This document shows, in pieces, positions 1 through 5,493 of a stretch of DNA of 5,493 nucleotides. The DNA lies in the NCBI GenBank assembly GCA_934717555.1, contig CAKUYY010000086.1, forward strand, positions 1 to 5,493, written 5' to 3'. Source of the DNA: an uncultured Clostridium sp. Lineage in GTDB: Bacteria; Bacillota; Clostridia; Oscillospirales; Acutalibacteraceae. The stretch's first letter is position 1; each line of letters starts with the position of its first letter. The translations under genes and the position numbers were made by a program. The notes under the pieces were generated by a model. The model saw only the letters and a list, made by a program, of their open reading frames with translations, was not told the origin of the DNA and made no database searches.

Positions 1-982
1 CACGATCACCAATAGGCATCCCATCAATTTCAGCATCCTTTTCACCAACCTTATAAATTCCCTGTATCCTTCCCGGTGTCCTACCGGTTTCCAGCAAGGC
101 CACTTGAGAGAAAGCACCCGTTTCTAACAGGCGCCGCGCCTGTTTGCGCCGTTTTAGTTCCTGCAGGGAACCCGCATGGATACTGGCAATCATCGTAACG
201 CCGGCATTGAGCCCTTCTTCAATGGCGGAAATATCCGAAAGGTTTCCCACCTCATCACAGATTACTACATCCGGAGATAGGCATCGTACCGCCTGTAATA
301 TCCCTTCCCCTTTGGGGTATCCATTGAGAATATCGCTCAGCCCGAGATCATTCTGGCAAATTCCCCCGCACACCCCTCCCAATTCTCCGCGCTCGTCTAT
401 CACTACTACTTTTTTAAAGGAATTATTTTTTCCTGTGGACAGTTGCCTTGCCAAATCGCGCAGGATCGTTGTCTTGCCGCTACAAGGGGCTCCCGCCAGC
501 AATAAGCCTTCCATATCCCCCTGCAGCTGCTGTAGCAGTTGATCAGCCGCCCCGCTGATCTGCCGGGATATCCGGATATTCAAAGAAGAGATATCCCGTA
601 TCCCTGTTATCTCTCCGTTATGAAATACCGCCGTTCCTCCCAGGCCCACCCGATGCCCGCCCTGGATGGTGAGAAAACCGTTTTTGATATCATTTTGATA
701 GCTATACACCGAATATCCGCACATAGCCTGAAAGGTTTCCTCCAGCTGTTCCAAGGAGGCAGCAAGCAAGTCCGGCCTCATCAGGGAAACAACCGACGCG
801 CTCCCTGTGACAAAATAACTTTGAAGGGAGCCTGTGATCACCACAGGACGTCCAACCCTCAGGCGGACTTCCTGGGCGTCTTGTTTCACCCGGTCCGGTA
901 TTTGAAGCAAGATATTCCGAAGGGAGGGGCATACCCGGGAAATCGCATGGTCATACCGTTTTTGAGGGTCATATTGCATCAT
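1..982 (-). CDS. spoIIIAA: SpoIIIAA, stage III sporulation ATPase (3' end beyond window)
   Basis: Reading the minus strand from 982 gives 327 uninterrupted codons that run off the left edge, so the stop is outside the window. The protein resembles SpoIIIAA, the mother-cell ATPase that is related to type II/IV secretion ATPases and energises the SpoIIIA-SpoIIQ channel between mother cell and forespore. Visible motifs are the Walker A loop GAPCSGKTT (residues 164-172, Lys170), the strand VVVIDERGELGG (192-203), and a Walker B-like VVICDEVG (239-246), followed by ASIHAGS (266-272), a typical ATPase sensor region. Two ATGs lie in tandem at 982 and 979. The first is chosen because AGGTGAGG (996-989) sits 6 nt upstream; 979 would be 9 nt away, so either is possible. 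The B. subtilis protein is about 307 residues, so this one is slightly longer already and probably near its end. It is the expected first gene of a spoIIIA operon reading out of the window and is divergent from the MATE gene. Family identity is firm; the exact start is less so. Confidence 0.94.
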   Translation of the reverse strand, partial: MMQYDPQKRYDHAISRVCPSLRNILLQIPDRVKQDAQEVRLRVGRPVVITGSLQSYFVTGSASVVSLMRPDLLAASLEQLEETFQAMCGYSVYSYQNDIKNGFLTIQGGHRVGLGGTAVFHNGEITGIRDISSLNIRISRQISGAADQLLQQLQGDMEGLLLAGAPCSGKTTILRDLARQLSTGKNNSFKKVVVIDERGELGGVCGGICQNDLGLSDILNGYPKGEGILQAVRCLSPDVVICDEVGNLSDISAIEEGLNAGVTMIASIHAGSLQELKRRKQARRLLETGAFSQVALLETGRTPGRIQGIYKVGEKDAEIDGMPIGDR

Positions 983-1036
983 ACTTGTCCTCACCTCTAT
1001 AGCAAATGATATGGACAAGGAGCTCTTCTTAGAACC

Positions 1037-1086
1037 AAAAAGGGGCAGGAAAAATCTCTTTATTTTTTCCTTTTTGATCCCTTTTT
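1037..1086. repeat. Interrupted inverted repeat in the divergent promoter region
   Basis: AAAAAGGG (1037-1044) is perfectly complementary to CCCTTTTT (1079-1086). Nested inside it, GGAAAAA (1048-1054) is complementary to TTTTTCC (1064-1070) around a 9-nt loop. Internal loops of 3 and 8 nt separate the two stems. It lies just upstream of the MATE gene's -10 element, so it could be an operator or simply a by-product of low-complexity A/T-rich tracts. It lies between divergent genes, so it is not needed as a terminator. Confidence 0.4.
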
Positions 1087-1118
1087 CCCTACATCTGTAT
1101 GCAAAACGTCATTCTATA

Positions 1119-1127
1119 TGTTATAAT
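1119..1127 (+). promoter_or_regulatory. Extended -10 promoter of the MATE gene
   Basis: TGTTATAAT is an exact match to the extended -10 form TGnTATAAT of the housekeeping sigma factor. The -35 region 16 nt upstream (TGCAAA, 1100-1105) is a weak match to TTGACA, which is common when an extended -10 is present. Transcription would start near 1134, leaving a leader of about 24 nt that contains the ribosome binding site. Confidence 0.7.
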
Positions 1128-1157
1128 AAAAAACCAAGAGAGGTAGGTTGAATCATA

Positions 1158-2543
1158 GTGAGCGGTATTTTTAAAAAAAGGATCTCCAGCGGAATGACTG
1201 ATATGACCTCTGGGAATCCTTATAAACTAATCATTTTCTTTTCCATTCCCTTGCTGATTGGGAATATTTTTCAACAGCTTTATAATATGGTAGACAGCAT
1301 TGTAGTAGGAAACGTCATAGGAGAAAAAGCGTTGGCCGCCGTGGGTACAGGATTCCCTGTCATCTTCATGCTGAGCTCCCTTTTTATGGGAATTGGCATT
1401 GGGGCCACCATTATGATCTCCCAGTTTTATGGGGCCAAAGATTTTGAAAAATTAAAAAATACCATTAGCACCATTTATACGGCGCTGATGGTAGGCGCTA
1501 TTCCATTGACACTATTGGGAATCTTCATCAGTGATCCCCTCCTGCGGTTGATGCAGGTGCCGGACGATGGTACATTAGAGATGGCTCGCATTTATATGAT
1601 GGTGGTTTTCGTCGGTATCATCGGAAATCTGGGATTTAATATCAACGCGGGTATTCTCCAGGGGTTGGGAGACAGCAGGACTTCCCTTTTCTTTTTACTC
1701 ATCGCCACTATCATTAATATTGTGTTAGATATCTTGTTCACTGTTTTTCTTGGGTTCGGCGTCATGGGGGTGGCCCTGGCTACCATTATTGCCCAGATTT
1801 GTTCTTGGATTTTTGGCATAACATTTATCAACAAACATTACAGTTTTATCCATATTCAGCCCTTCCGTTTTCATTTCCACAAAAAGCTGTTCATTCAAGC
1901 CATGAAGCTGGGGATTCCTTCCGGCCTTCAGCAGGCCTTGTTTTCCATTGGTATTATGGTAATGCAGTCTTTGGTAAACAGTTATGGTTCTGCCTTTATG
2001 GCGGGATTCAACGGGGCTAATAAGATTGATACCTTTGCCTTTATGCCCATTCAAAGCTTTACCACCGCTATCACCACCTATGTGGGCCAGAACATGGGAG
2101 CCGCCCGCTTGGACCGTGTCAAGAAAGGGACCCGGGCCGGCGTGGTATTGGCTGTAGGATGCAGTATTGTGATTGGGGGCCTTCTATATCCGTTCAGTGC
2201 TTTTATGATGCGTATGTTTAGCCAAAATGCCGATGTTATTGCTGCGGGTGTATCTTATCTGCACTGTGTCCTGCCGTTTTACTCTCTTCTGGCCATCAGC
2301 TTCATTTACAGCAGCGCGCTGCGCGGGGCGGGAGAAATGATTGTACCCCTTATTTCATCCTTTGTTTCCCTCTGGCTGGCCAGGGTGCCTGTGGCCTATC
2401 TGATTGCGGGCATTTGGGGAAAGGATTATATTTTCCTTTCTTATGCTGTAGGCTGGGCGCTGGGAATTGCCATTTCCTATATTTATTACCGTACCGGGAA
2501 ATGGAAGAAAAAAAGTTTGGTCGCGGCCGTCCATTCAACGTAA
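1158..2543 (+). CDS. MATE family multidrug/toxin efflux transporter
   Basis: A 461-residue, very hydrophobic protein of the usual MATE length, compatible with 12 membrane helices in two homologous halves. It probably exports cationic drugs or metabolites from the cytoplasm by proton or sodium antiport; the substrate cannot be read from sequence. The N-terminal signature DMTSGNPYKLI (15-25) followed by IPLLIGNIFQQLYNMVDSIV (30-49) is typical of the Firmicute DinF/NorM-like group. The half-repeat shows in GILQGLGDSRTSL (165-177) against ALRGAGEMIVP (387-397), and in the second-half loop YVGQNMGAAR (308-317). The GTG start at 1158 is preceded by AGAGAGGTAGG (1137-1147), 10 nt away. An internal ATG at 1194 would begin MTDMTSGNP, matching many family members, and has a weaker AGGA 11 nt upstream. 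It has its own promoter, and 75 nt separate it from queL with no intrinsic terminator, so some read-through into queL is possible. No link to queuosine is shown. Confidence 0.93.
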   Translation: MSGIFKKRISSGMTDMTSGNPYKLIIFFSIPLLIGNIFQQLYNMVDSIVVGNVIGEKALAAVGTGFPVIFMLSSLFMGIGIGATIMISQFYGAKDFEKLKNTISTIYTALMVGAIPLTLLGIFISDPLLRLMQVPDDGTLEMARIYMMVVFVGIIGNLGFNINAGILQGLGDSRTSLFFLLIATIINIVLDILFTVFLGFGVMGVALATIIAQICSWIFGITFINKHYSFIHIQPFRFHFHKKLFIQAMKLGIPSGLQQALFSIGIMVMQSLVNSYGSAFMAGFNGANKIDTFAFMPIQSFTTAITTYVGQNMGAARLDRVKKGTRAGVVLAVGCSIVIGGLLYPFSAFMMRMFSQNADVIAAGVSYLHCVLPFYSLLAISFIYSSALRGAGEMIVPLISSFVSLWLARVPVAYLIAGIWGKDYIFLSYAVGWALGIAISYIYYRTGKWKKKSLVAAVHST

Positions 2544-2564
2544 ACAAAGAATCCTAAGCTTGAT

Positions 2565-2607
2565 AGAGATGTTCTTGATAACCATCTCTCAAAATATAAA
2601 AACAAGG
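2565..2607 (+). promoter_or_regulatory. preQ1-I riboswitch (translational) upstream of queL
   Basis: The gap before queL folds as an H-type pseudoknot with the layout of a preQ1 class I aptamer. P1 is AGAGATG (2565-2571) paired with CATCTCT (2583-2589), 7 bp and perfect. The 11-nt loop TTCTTGATAAC (2572-2582) ends in C2582 immediately before the 3' strand of P1, the position of the ligand-pairing cytosine in known preQ1-I aptamers. An A-rich tail (2590-2602) follows. Then CAAG (2603-2606) pairs with loop CTTG (2574-2577) to form P2, extendable by a G2607-U2573 wobble. P2 therefore captures the start of the Shine-Dalgarno sequence AAGGAGA (2604-2610) of queL, implying that preQ1 binding blocks translation. 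The loop start resembles the B. subtilis queC aptamer, and AAAACAAGG at the end matches the Thermoanaerobacter tengcongensis aptamer, both from memory. Genomic context (queuosine salvage) supports the call independently. Confidence 0.87.
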
Positions 2608-2618
2608 AGAAAAAACAC

Positions 2619-3320
2619 ATGCAACGCTATAGCGAAATTACACAAAAGCAAACCCGGGAGATTGTCCTGTTAAAGGGCAGGCCTTGCGCCTGGGGAAAAT
2701 GTACCTTCTGCGATTATATCGACGATAACGAAACAGACGAAGCCCTTTGCAACACTGTTAATCTGGATGTATTGCGGAAAGTGACCGGTAAATACCACGC
2801 ACTGGAAGTCATCAATTCCGGCAGTATCTTTGAATTGCCCCAGGCCACTTTGGACGCTATCAAACATATCCTTCTGGAAAAAGAGATCCATACCCTGTTT
2901 GTGGAAAGTCACTGGAGTTACCGGCACCGGCTTCAGGAAATGCGGGATTTCTTCGGAGTGCCCATGATCTTCAAATGCGGGATTGAAACCTTTGACGACC
3001 GGTTTCGCAACCAAGTTTTGCGAAAGGGAATTCTTTTTTCCTCTCCAGAAGAGGTCAGCCGTTATTTTCAGTCTATCTGCTTGATGGTTGGTATTCAGGG
3101 ACAGACCAAAGAAATGATTGCCCGGGATATCGATATCCTACTGCGCTATTTTCCTTTTGGCTGTGTCAACATTTATAATAACAACTCTACCCCTATCCAG
3201 CGGGATGAGGAACTGGTTGCCTGGTTTGAAAAGGAATACCGTTTTTTGGAAGATAATCCCCGGATTGATATCCTCTTTGAAAACACCGATTTTGGCGTGG
3301 GAGGTGTTTCCATTGACTAA
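2619..3320 (+). CDS. queL: QueL, radical SAM queuine lyase
   Basis: A 233-residue radical SAM protein. Three cysteines expected to hold the 4Fe-4S cluster lie in CAWGKCTFC (Cys23, Cys28, Cys31; CX4CX2C). Other radical SAM-like segments are INSGSIFE (65-72, the GGE-equivalent strand), GIETFDDRF (121-129) with RKG (135-137), and VGIQGQT (157-163). The short length and the immediate overlap with queT fit QueL, the queuine lyase described in Clostridioides difficile and related gut bacteria, which cleaves queuine to preQ1 in the cytoplasm so that Tgt can insert it into tRNA. Start ATG 2619 has AGGAGA (2605-2610) 8 nt upstream, an ideal site, and that site overlaps the preQ1 riboswitch pseudoknot. 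The stop at 3318-3320 lies within the queT start region, suggesting coupled translation. Radical SAM membership is certain; the QueL assignment rests on length, neighbour and riboswitch together. The alternative is an unassigned radical SAM enzyme of another step in 7-deazaguanine salvage. Confidence 0.85.
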   Translation: MQRYSEITQKQTREIVLLKGRPCAWGKCTFCDYIDDNETDEALCNTVNLDVLRKVTGKYHALEVINSGSIFELPQATLDAIKHILLEKEIHTLFVESHWSYRHRLQEMRDFFGVPMIFKCGIETFDDRFRNQVLRKGILFSSPEEVSRYFQSICLMVGIQGQTKEMIARDIDILLRYFPFGCVNIYNNNSTPIQRDEELVAWFEKEYRFLEDNPRIDILFENTDFGVGGVSID

Positions 3321-3816
3321 TTCCTCCCGTATTTACCGCTTGGCACGTATCTCCCTGGTCGCCGCCTTATATTTCGTCTGCACCGTCGCTCTTGCCCCTA
3401 TTTCCTTTGGAGCTGTGCAGTTCCGCCTGTCTGAAATCTTAGTGCTTCTTTGTTTTTACAAAAAAGATTACTGCTATTCGCTAATTTTGGGCTGCGCCCT
3501 TGCCAACCTATTCAGTCCTTTGGGGATTTATGACGTGATATTCGGTACATTGGCTACCGCGCTCACGGTTATTGCGGTGTCTCACTGTCGGCATCTATTG
3601 TTGGCCACGCTTTTCCCCACCCTAGGGTGTGTGATTGTCGGATTAGAGCTGTATCTCCTTACAGACGTTCCTTTTCTCCTCACCACGGGAACCGTGATGC
3701 TGGGGGAGTTTATCACCGTAACCGGGATCGGTTATCCCATATTCCGGCTATTAGAACGCAACCGGGGATTTATGAAAATCATAGGAATGGATTCCCCTCA
3801 TAAGAAAGCTTCGTAA
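3313..3816 (+). CDS. queT: QueT, ECF-type queuosine-precursor/queuine transporter S component
   Basis: A 167-residue integral membrane protein of the QueT family, the substrate-binding (S) component of an energy-coupling factor transporter. It would work with shared EcfA, EcfA' and EcfT subunits encoded elsewhere. Family landmarks are SFGAVQFRLSEILVLL (31-46), ANLFSPLGIYDVIFGTLAT (64-82) and the C-terminal GEFITVTGIGYP (131-142); about six hydrophobic segments span the chain. The frame is open further upstream inside queL, but the best start is TTG 3313, because GGGAGGTG (3299-3306) lies 6 nt before it and the protein then has normal family length. GTG 3304 is in frame but sits inside that binding site. 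The gene overlaps queL by 8 nt, a layout typical of coupled translation. In gut Clostridia such S components next to queL import queuine (also named QrtT); preQ0 or preQ1 cannot be excluded as ligands. Confidence 0.88.
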   Translation: MTNSSRIYRLARISLVAALYFVCTVALAPISFGAVQFRLSEILVLLCFYKKDYCYSLILGCALANLFSPLGIYDVIFGTLATALTVIAVSHCRHLLLATLFPTLGCVIVGLELYLLTDVPFLLTTGTVMLGEFITVTGIGYPIFRLLERNRGFMKIIGMDSPHKKAS

Positions 3817-3824
3817 AGGATGGA

Positions 3825-4421
3825 TTGTTTTTGGATCAGCTATACTCTCCCGTTTCTCCGGAAACTCCAAACAAAACAGCATTGGTATTTTTTGGCTCTC
3901 CTCATACAAATGGATATACGGCGCAGCTTCTTCGGGAATTCCTGCAATACCTGGCCGCCGATTATCAAATTGTTTTTGTGGATTCCTATCGGGAGAAGAT
4001 CGCCCCGTGTACAGCCTGTGGTTTCTGCGAAAAGCAGGAAGGGTGTTCCTTACGAGACTTTGACGCTATCCATCATCACCTCTGTTCCTGCGATCTTCTG
4101 ATCGTGGCTTCCCCTATCTATAATTTGACTTTTCCCGCCCCTTTGAAAGCGATTCTTGACCGGATGCAGAGGTATTTTTCCGCACGTTTCTGCCTGGGAA
4201 AAAAGCCTCCTATTTCCAAACATAAACGGTCTATTCTGCTGTTGACCAGCGGTTCTGACTGTGAAGAGGGGGCTGATATTATGCGCCGTCAGCTAGAGAT
4301 GATTTACACTGTGATCCATGCCACTCTGGAACGGCAAATTTTATGGAAAAACACCGATCATCATGCTCCTCTTTCTCTTCTCCAAGAGGAAATACAAGAA
4401 GCAGCACAGTCCTTTCGATAG
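3825..4421 (+). CDS. Iron-sulfur flavoprotein / NADPH-dependent FMN reductase family protein
   Basis: A 198-residue flavodoxin-fold protein. The FMN phosphate-binding loop is GSPHTNGYT (24-32). The second flavin-contact region is ASPIYNLTFPAPLKAILDR (95-113). Between them a four-cysteine cluster, Cys62, Cys65, Cys68 and Cys74 (CX2CX2CX5C), matches the compact 4Fe-4S motif of Isf-type iron-sulfur flavoproteins, cytoplasmic electron-transfer proteins of anaerobes. No ATG precedes the conserved first strand TALVFFGS (18-25), so the start is a TTG: 3825 (AAAGGA 3815-3820 only 4 nt upstream) or 3831 (10 nt upstream, better spacing, two residues shorter). It begins 8 nt after queT stops and is therefore very probably in the same operon. 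The substrate is unknown. A role in supplying electrons to the QueL cluster is an inference from position and from the need of radical SAM enzymes for low-potential electrons. Confidence 0.82.
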   Translation: MFLDQLYSPVSPETPNKTALVFFGSPHTNGYTAQLLREFLQYLAADYQIVFVDSYREKIAPCTACGFCEKQEGCSLRDFDAIHHHLCSCDLLIVASPIYNLTFPAPLKAILDRMQRYFSARFCLGKKPPISKHKRSILLLTSGSDCEEGADIMRRQLEMIYTVIHATLERQILWKNTDHHAPLSLLQEEIQEAAQSFR

Positions 4422-4427
4422 GTCTGC

Positions 4428-4456
4428 TTGCCTAATACGGCAAAATATGATACACT
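4428..4456 (+). promoter_or_regulatory. Probable promoter of yebC
   Basis: TTGCCT (4428-4433) and TACACT (4451-4456) are separated by 17 nt, and TG at 4448-4449 makes the downstream box an extended -10 (TGnTACACT). Each hexamer matches the housekeeping consensus at four of six positions. The start point would be near 4463, giving a leader of about 32 nt with the yebC ribosome binding site. A short perfect inverted repeat, TTGCC (4428-4432) with GGCAA (4439-4443), overlaps the -35 box. Confidence 0.5.
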
Positions 4457-4494
4457 GGATAAAGTAACTAGATTCTTTGGGAGGAAATACAAAT

Positions 4495-5241
4495 ATGTCA
4501 GGTCATTCTAAATGGAGTACCATTAAGCGTAAAAAAGAAAAAACAGACGGACAACGCGCCAAAATTTTCACAAAAATTGGCCGTGAGCTAGCAGTAGCTG
4601 TCAGAGAAGGCGGCAGCGCCGACCCAAACGCTAACTCCAAATTAAAGGATTGCATTGCCAAGGCAAAAGCCAACAATGTTCCCAATGAAAATATTGAGCG
4701 TATTATTAAAAAGGCTGCCGGGGATAATGATGCCAGTAAGTATGAAAGCATTACTTACGAGGGATATGGTCCTTCTGGTATCGCTGTAATTGTGGAAACT
4801 CTCACCGATAACCGTAACCGCACAGCGGGAGACCTTCGCCACTATTTCGATAAATTTGGCGGAAACATGGGAACTCCTGGCTGCGTTTCTTTCATGTTCT
4901 CTCAGAAGGGCGTCATCGTCATCGAAAAGGAAGGATTAGACGAGGATAAGGTGATGGAAGACGCTTTGGAGGCCGGTGCCGCCGATTTCCAGTCAGATGA
5001 AGATGTGTTTGAAATTTACACGGAACCGGACGATTTCAGCGGTGTGCGTGACGACTTGGAAGCAAAGGGTTATACTTTTGTCTCTGCGGAAGTCGAGATG
5101 GTGCCCAGTACTTATACACAACTGACAGACGAAGATTCCATCACGAAGATGCAGCGTCTGCTGGACATGCTGGAAGATAACGACGACGTACAGAACGTAT
5201 GGCATAACTGGGATACCCCAGACAGCGACGAGGAAGAGTAA
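4495..5241 (+). CDS. yebC: YebC/PmpR family protein (TACO1-related)
   Basis: A complete 248-residue YebC-family protein, the normal length. The N-terminus MSGHSKWSTIKRKKEKTDG, then RAKIFTKIGREL (22-33), is the family hallmark. Further landmarks are NVPNENIERIIKKA (61-74), YEGYGPSG (88-95), LTDNRNRT (102-109), and GGNMGTPGCVSFMFS near 122-136. The tail is strongly acidic. The family was long annotated as a DNA-binding transcriptional regulator (PmpR), but recent bacterial work and mitochondrial TACO1 point to a translation role, easing ribosome stalling at proline-rich stretches. Which function applies cannot be decided here. ATG 4495 is chosen over an in-frame TTG at 4477 because GGGAGG (4479-4484) lies 10 nt upstream of the ATG, and the TTG would overlap that site and add six non-conserved residues. 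It probably has its own promoter, though read-through from the preceding flavoprotein gene is possible because no terminator is visible. Confidence 0.97.
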   Translation: MSGHSKWSTIKRKKEKTDGQRAKIFTKIGRELAVAVREGGSADPNANSKLKDCIAKAKANNVPNENIERIIKKAAGDNDASKYESITYEGYGPSGIAVIVETLTDNRNRTAGDLRHYFDKFGGNMGTPGCVSFMFSQKGVIVIEKEGLDEDKVMEDALEAGAADFQSDEDVFEIYTEPDDFSGVRDDLEAKGYTFVSAEVEMVPSTYTQLTDEDSITKMQRLLDMLEDNDDVQNVWHNWDTPDSDEEE

Positions 5242-5327
5242 TTTTTTATTTTTCATTTTTTGCAAACCAGCGTTTTCCTTTATTAATCTTATCATCTCCG
5301 TTCATAATAAATAGCGGGGTGATGAAT

Positions 5328-5493
5328 ATGTATGGAATGTATGGAGACCATCAGTATCCTGGTTTCGCCTTTGGTAATTTAGGCATGTTCGCCCAGCGTA
5401 TGGCCGAATTTGATGATCTCACTGCCCTACCGGAAGAGATACAAGAGGAAATCAATCAGCATGAAGATGAATTTCATAACAGTGCTGATATCC
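5328..5493 (+). CDS. Unrecognised small ORF, truncated by the window edge
   Basis: An open frame of 55 codons runs off the right edge. Its start is best placed at ATG 5328, with GGGGTG (5316-5321) 6 nt upstream; in-frame ATG 5322 and GTG 5319 fall on or next to that binding site. The N-terminus is rich in Met, Tyr and Gly (MYGMYGDHQYPGFAFGNLG). It then becomes acidic and probably helical, with many Glu, Asp and Gln residues (EFDDLTALPEEIQEEINQHE). No signal peptide, membrane segment or catalytic motif is visible in the part present. I do not recognise the family. The good ribosome binding site, the 86-nt gap after yebC and the lack of stops support a real gene. Confidence 0.6.
   Translation, partial: MYGMYGDHQYPGFAFGNLGMFAQRMAEFDDLTALPEEIQEEINQHEDEFHNSADI

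Larger units (their letters stand above)
983..1157. other. Divergent intergenic region between spoIIIAA and the MATE gene
   Basis: This 175-bp stretch separates two divergently transcribed genes and must hold both promoters. On the plus strand it contains an extended -10 promoter (listed separately). Its middle is strongly purine/pyrimidine biased and contains an interrupted inverted repeat (1037-1086, listed separately). No RNA gene or small ORF with a convincing ribosome binding site was seen. The spoIIIAA side shows a ribosome binding site but no clear sporulation sigma-factor promoter. Confidence 0.7.

Noticed and set aside
144..542. Plus-strand open frame of 132 codons
   Set aside because: It is an antisense shadow of the Walker-motif region of spoIIIAA, with low-complexity Ser/Pro content.
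539..1009. Plus-strand open frame of 156 codons
   Set aside because: It lies antisense to spoIIIAA, has no ribosome binding site and encodes no recognisable domain, while the opposite strand has clear ATPase motifs.
1006..1013. CATATCAT on the minus strand as a sigma-E -10 box for spoIIIAA
   Set aside because: It matches the -10 consensus moderately and is well placed, but no acceptable -35 is found 13-15 nt upstream, so it is not listed as a promoter.
2517..2564. A dedicated promoter just upstream of the riboswitch
   Set aside because: No -35/-10 pair with acceptable spacing was found; the operon may be transcribed from the MATE promoter or from a non-obvious one.
3118..3312. Longer N-terminus for QueT starting at ATG 3118
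   Set aside because: It would overlap queL by about 200 nt and add 65 residues with no family resemblance; the TTG with an ideal binding site at 3313 explains the gene.
3820..4101. Open frame of 93 codons starting at ATG 3820
   Set aside because: It is a shifted-frame shadow of the iron-sulfur flavoprotein, whose frame carries the flavin and cysteine motifs.
4428..4443. Hairpin TTGCC/GGCAA as a terminator after the flavoprotein gene
   Set aside because: The stem has only 5 bp and is followed by an A-rich stretch rather than a T-tract; it overlaps a likely promoter.
5242..5280. T-rich tract after yebC as an intrinsic terminator
   Set aside because: Runs of T are present, but no GC-rich stem precedes them and the only nearby hairpin (AAAC/GTTT, 5264-5275) has 4 bp.

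Overview
The window looks like chromosomal DNA from an anaerobic, endospore-forming member of the Clostridia. The support is a sporulation ATPase gene (spoIIIAA), strong purine-rich ribosome binding sites, frequent GTG/TTG starts, a DinF/NorM-like MATE transporter and a gut-type queuine-salvage cluster. Genes are densely packed. I see no insertion sequence, CRISPR array, rRNA or tRNA.

Layout. The left edge (1-982, minus strand) holds the first 327 codons of spoIIIAA; its 3' end lies outside the window. A 175-bp divergent intergenic region follows. It carries an extended -10 promoter for the next gene and an interrupted inverted repeat. A MATE-family efflux transporter (1158-2543) reads rightward.

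The centre is the most interesting part. The 75-bp gap after the MATE gene folds into what looks like a complete preQ1-I riboswitch (2565-2607) whose pseudoknot captures the start of the Shine-Dalgarno sequence. It precedes a radical SAM protein best called QueL, queuine lyase (2619-3320). This overlaps a queT ECF substrate-binding membrane protein (TTG start at 3313) by 8 nt, and 8 nt later comes an iron-sulfur flavoprotein (3825-4421). The reading is a salvage operon: QueT imports queuine or a related base, QueL cleaves queuine to preQ1, and rising preQ1 shuts off translation of queL through the riboswitch. The flavoprotein is a candidate redox partner, which is inference only.

The right part holds a complete yebC (4495-5241) with its own probable promoter. 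The window ends inside an unrecognised small acidic ORF that begins at about 5328. Enzymes that use preQ1 (Tgt, QueA, QueG/QueH) and the nucleosidase QueK are not in this window.
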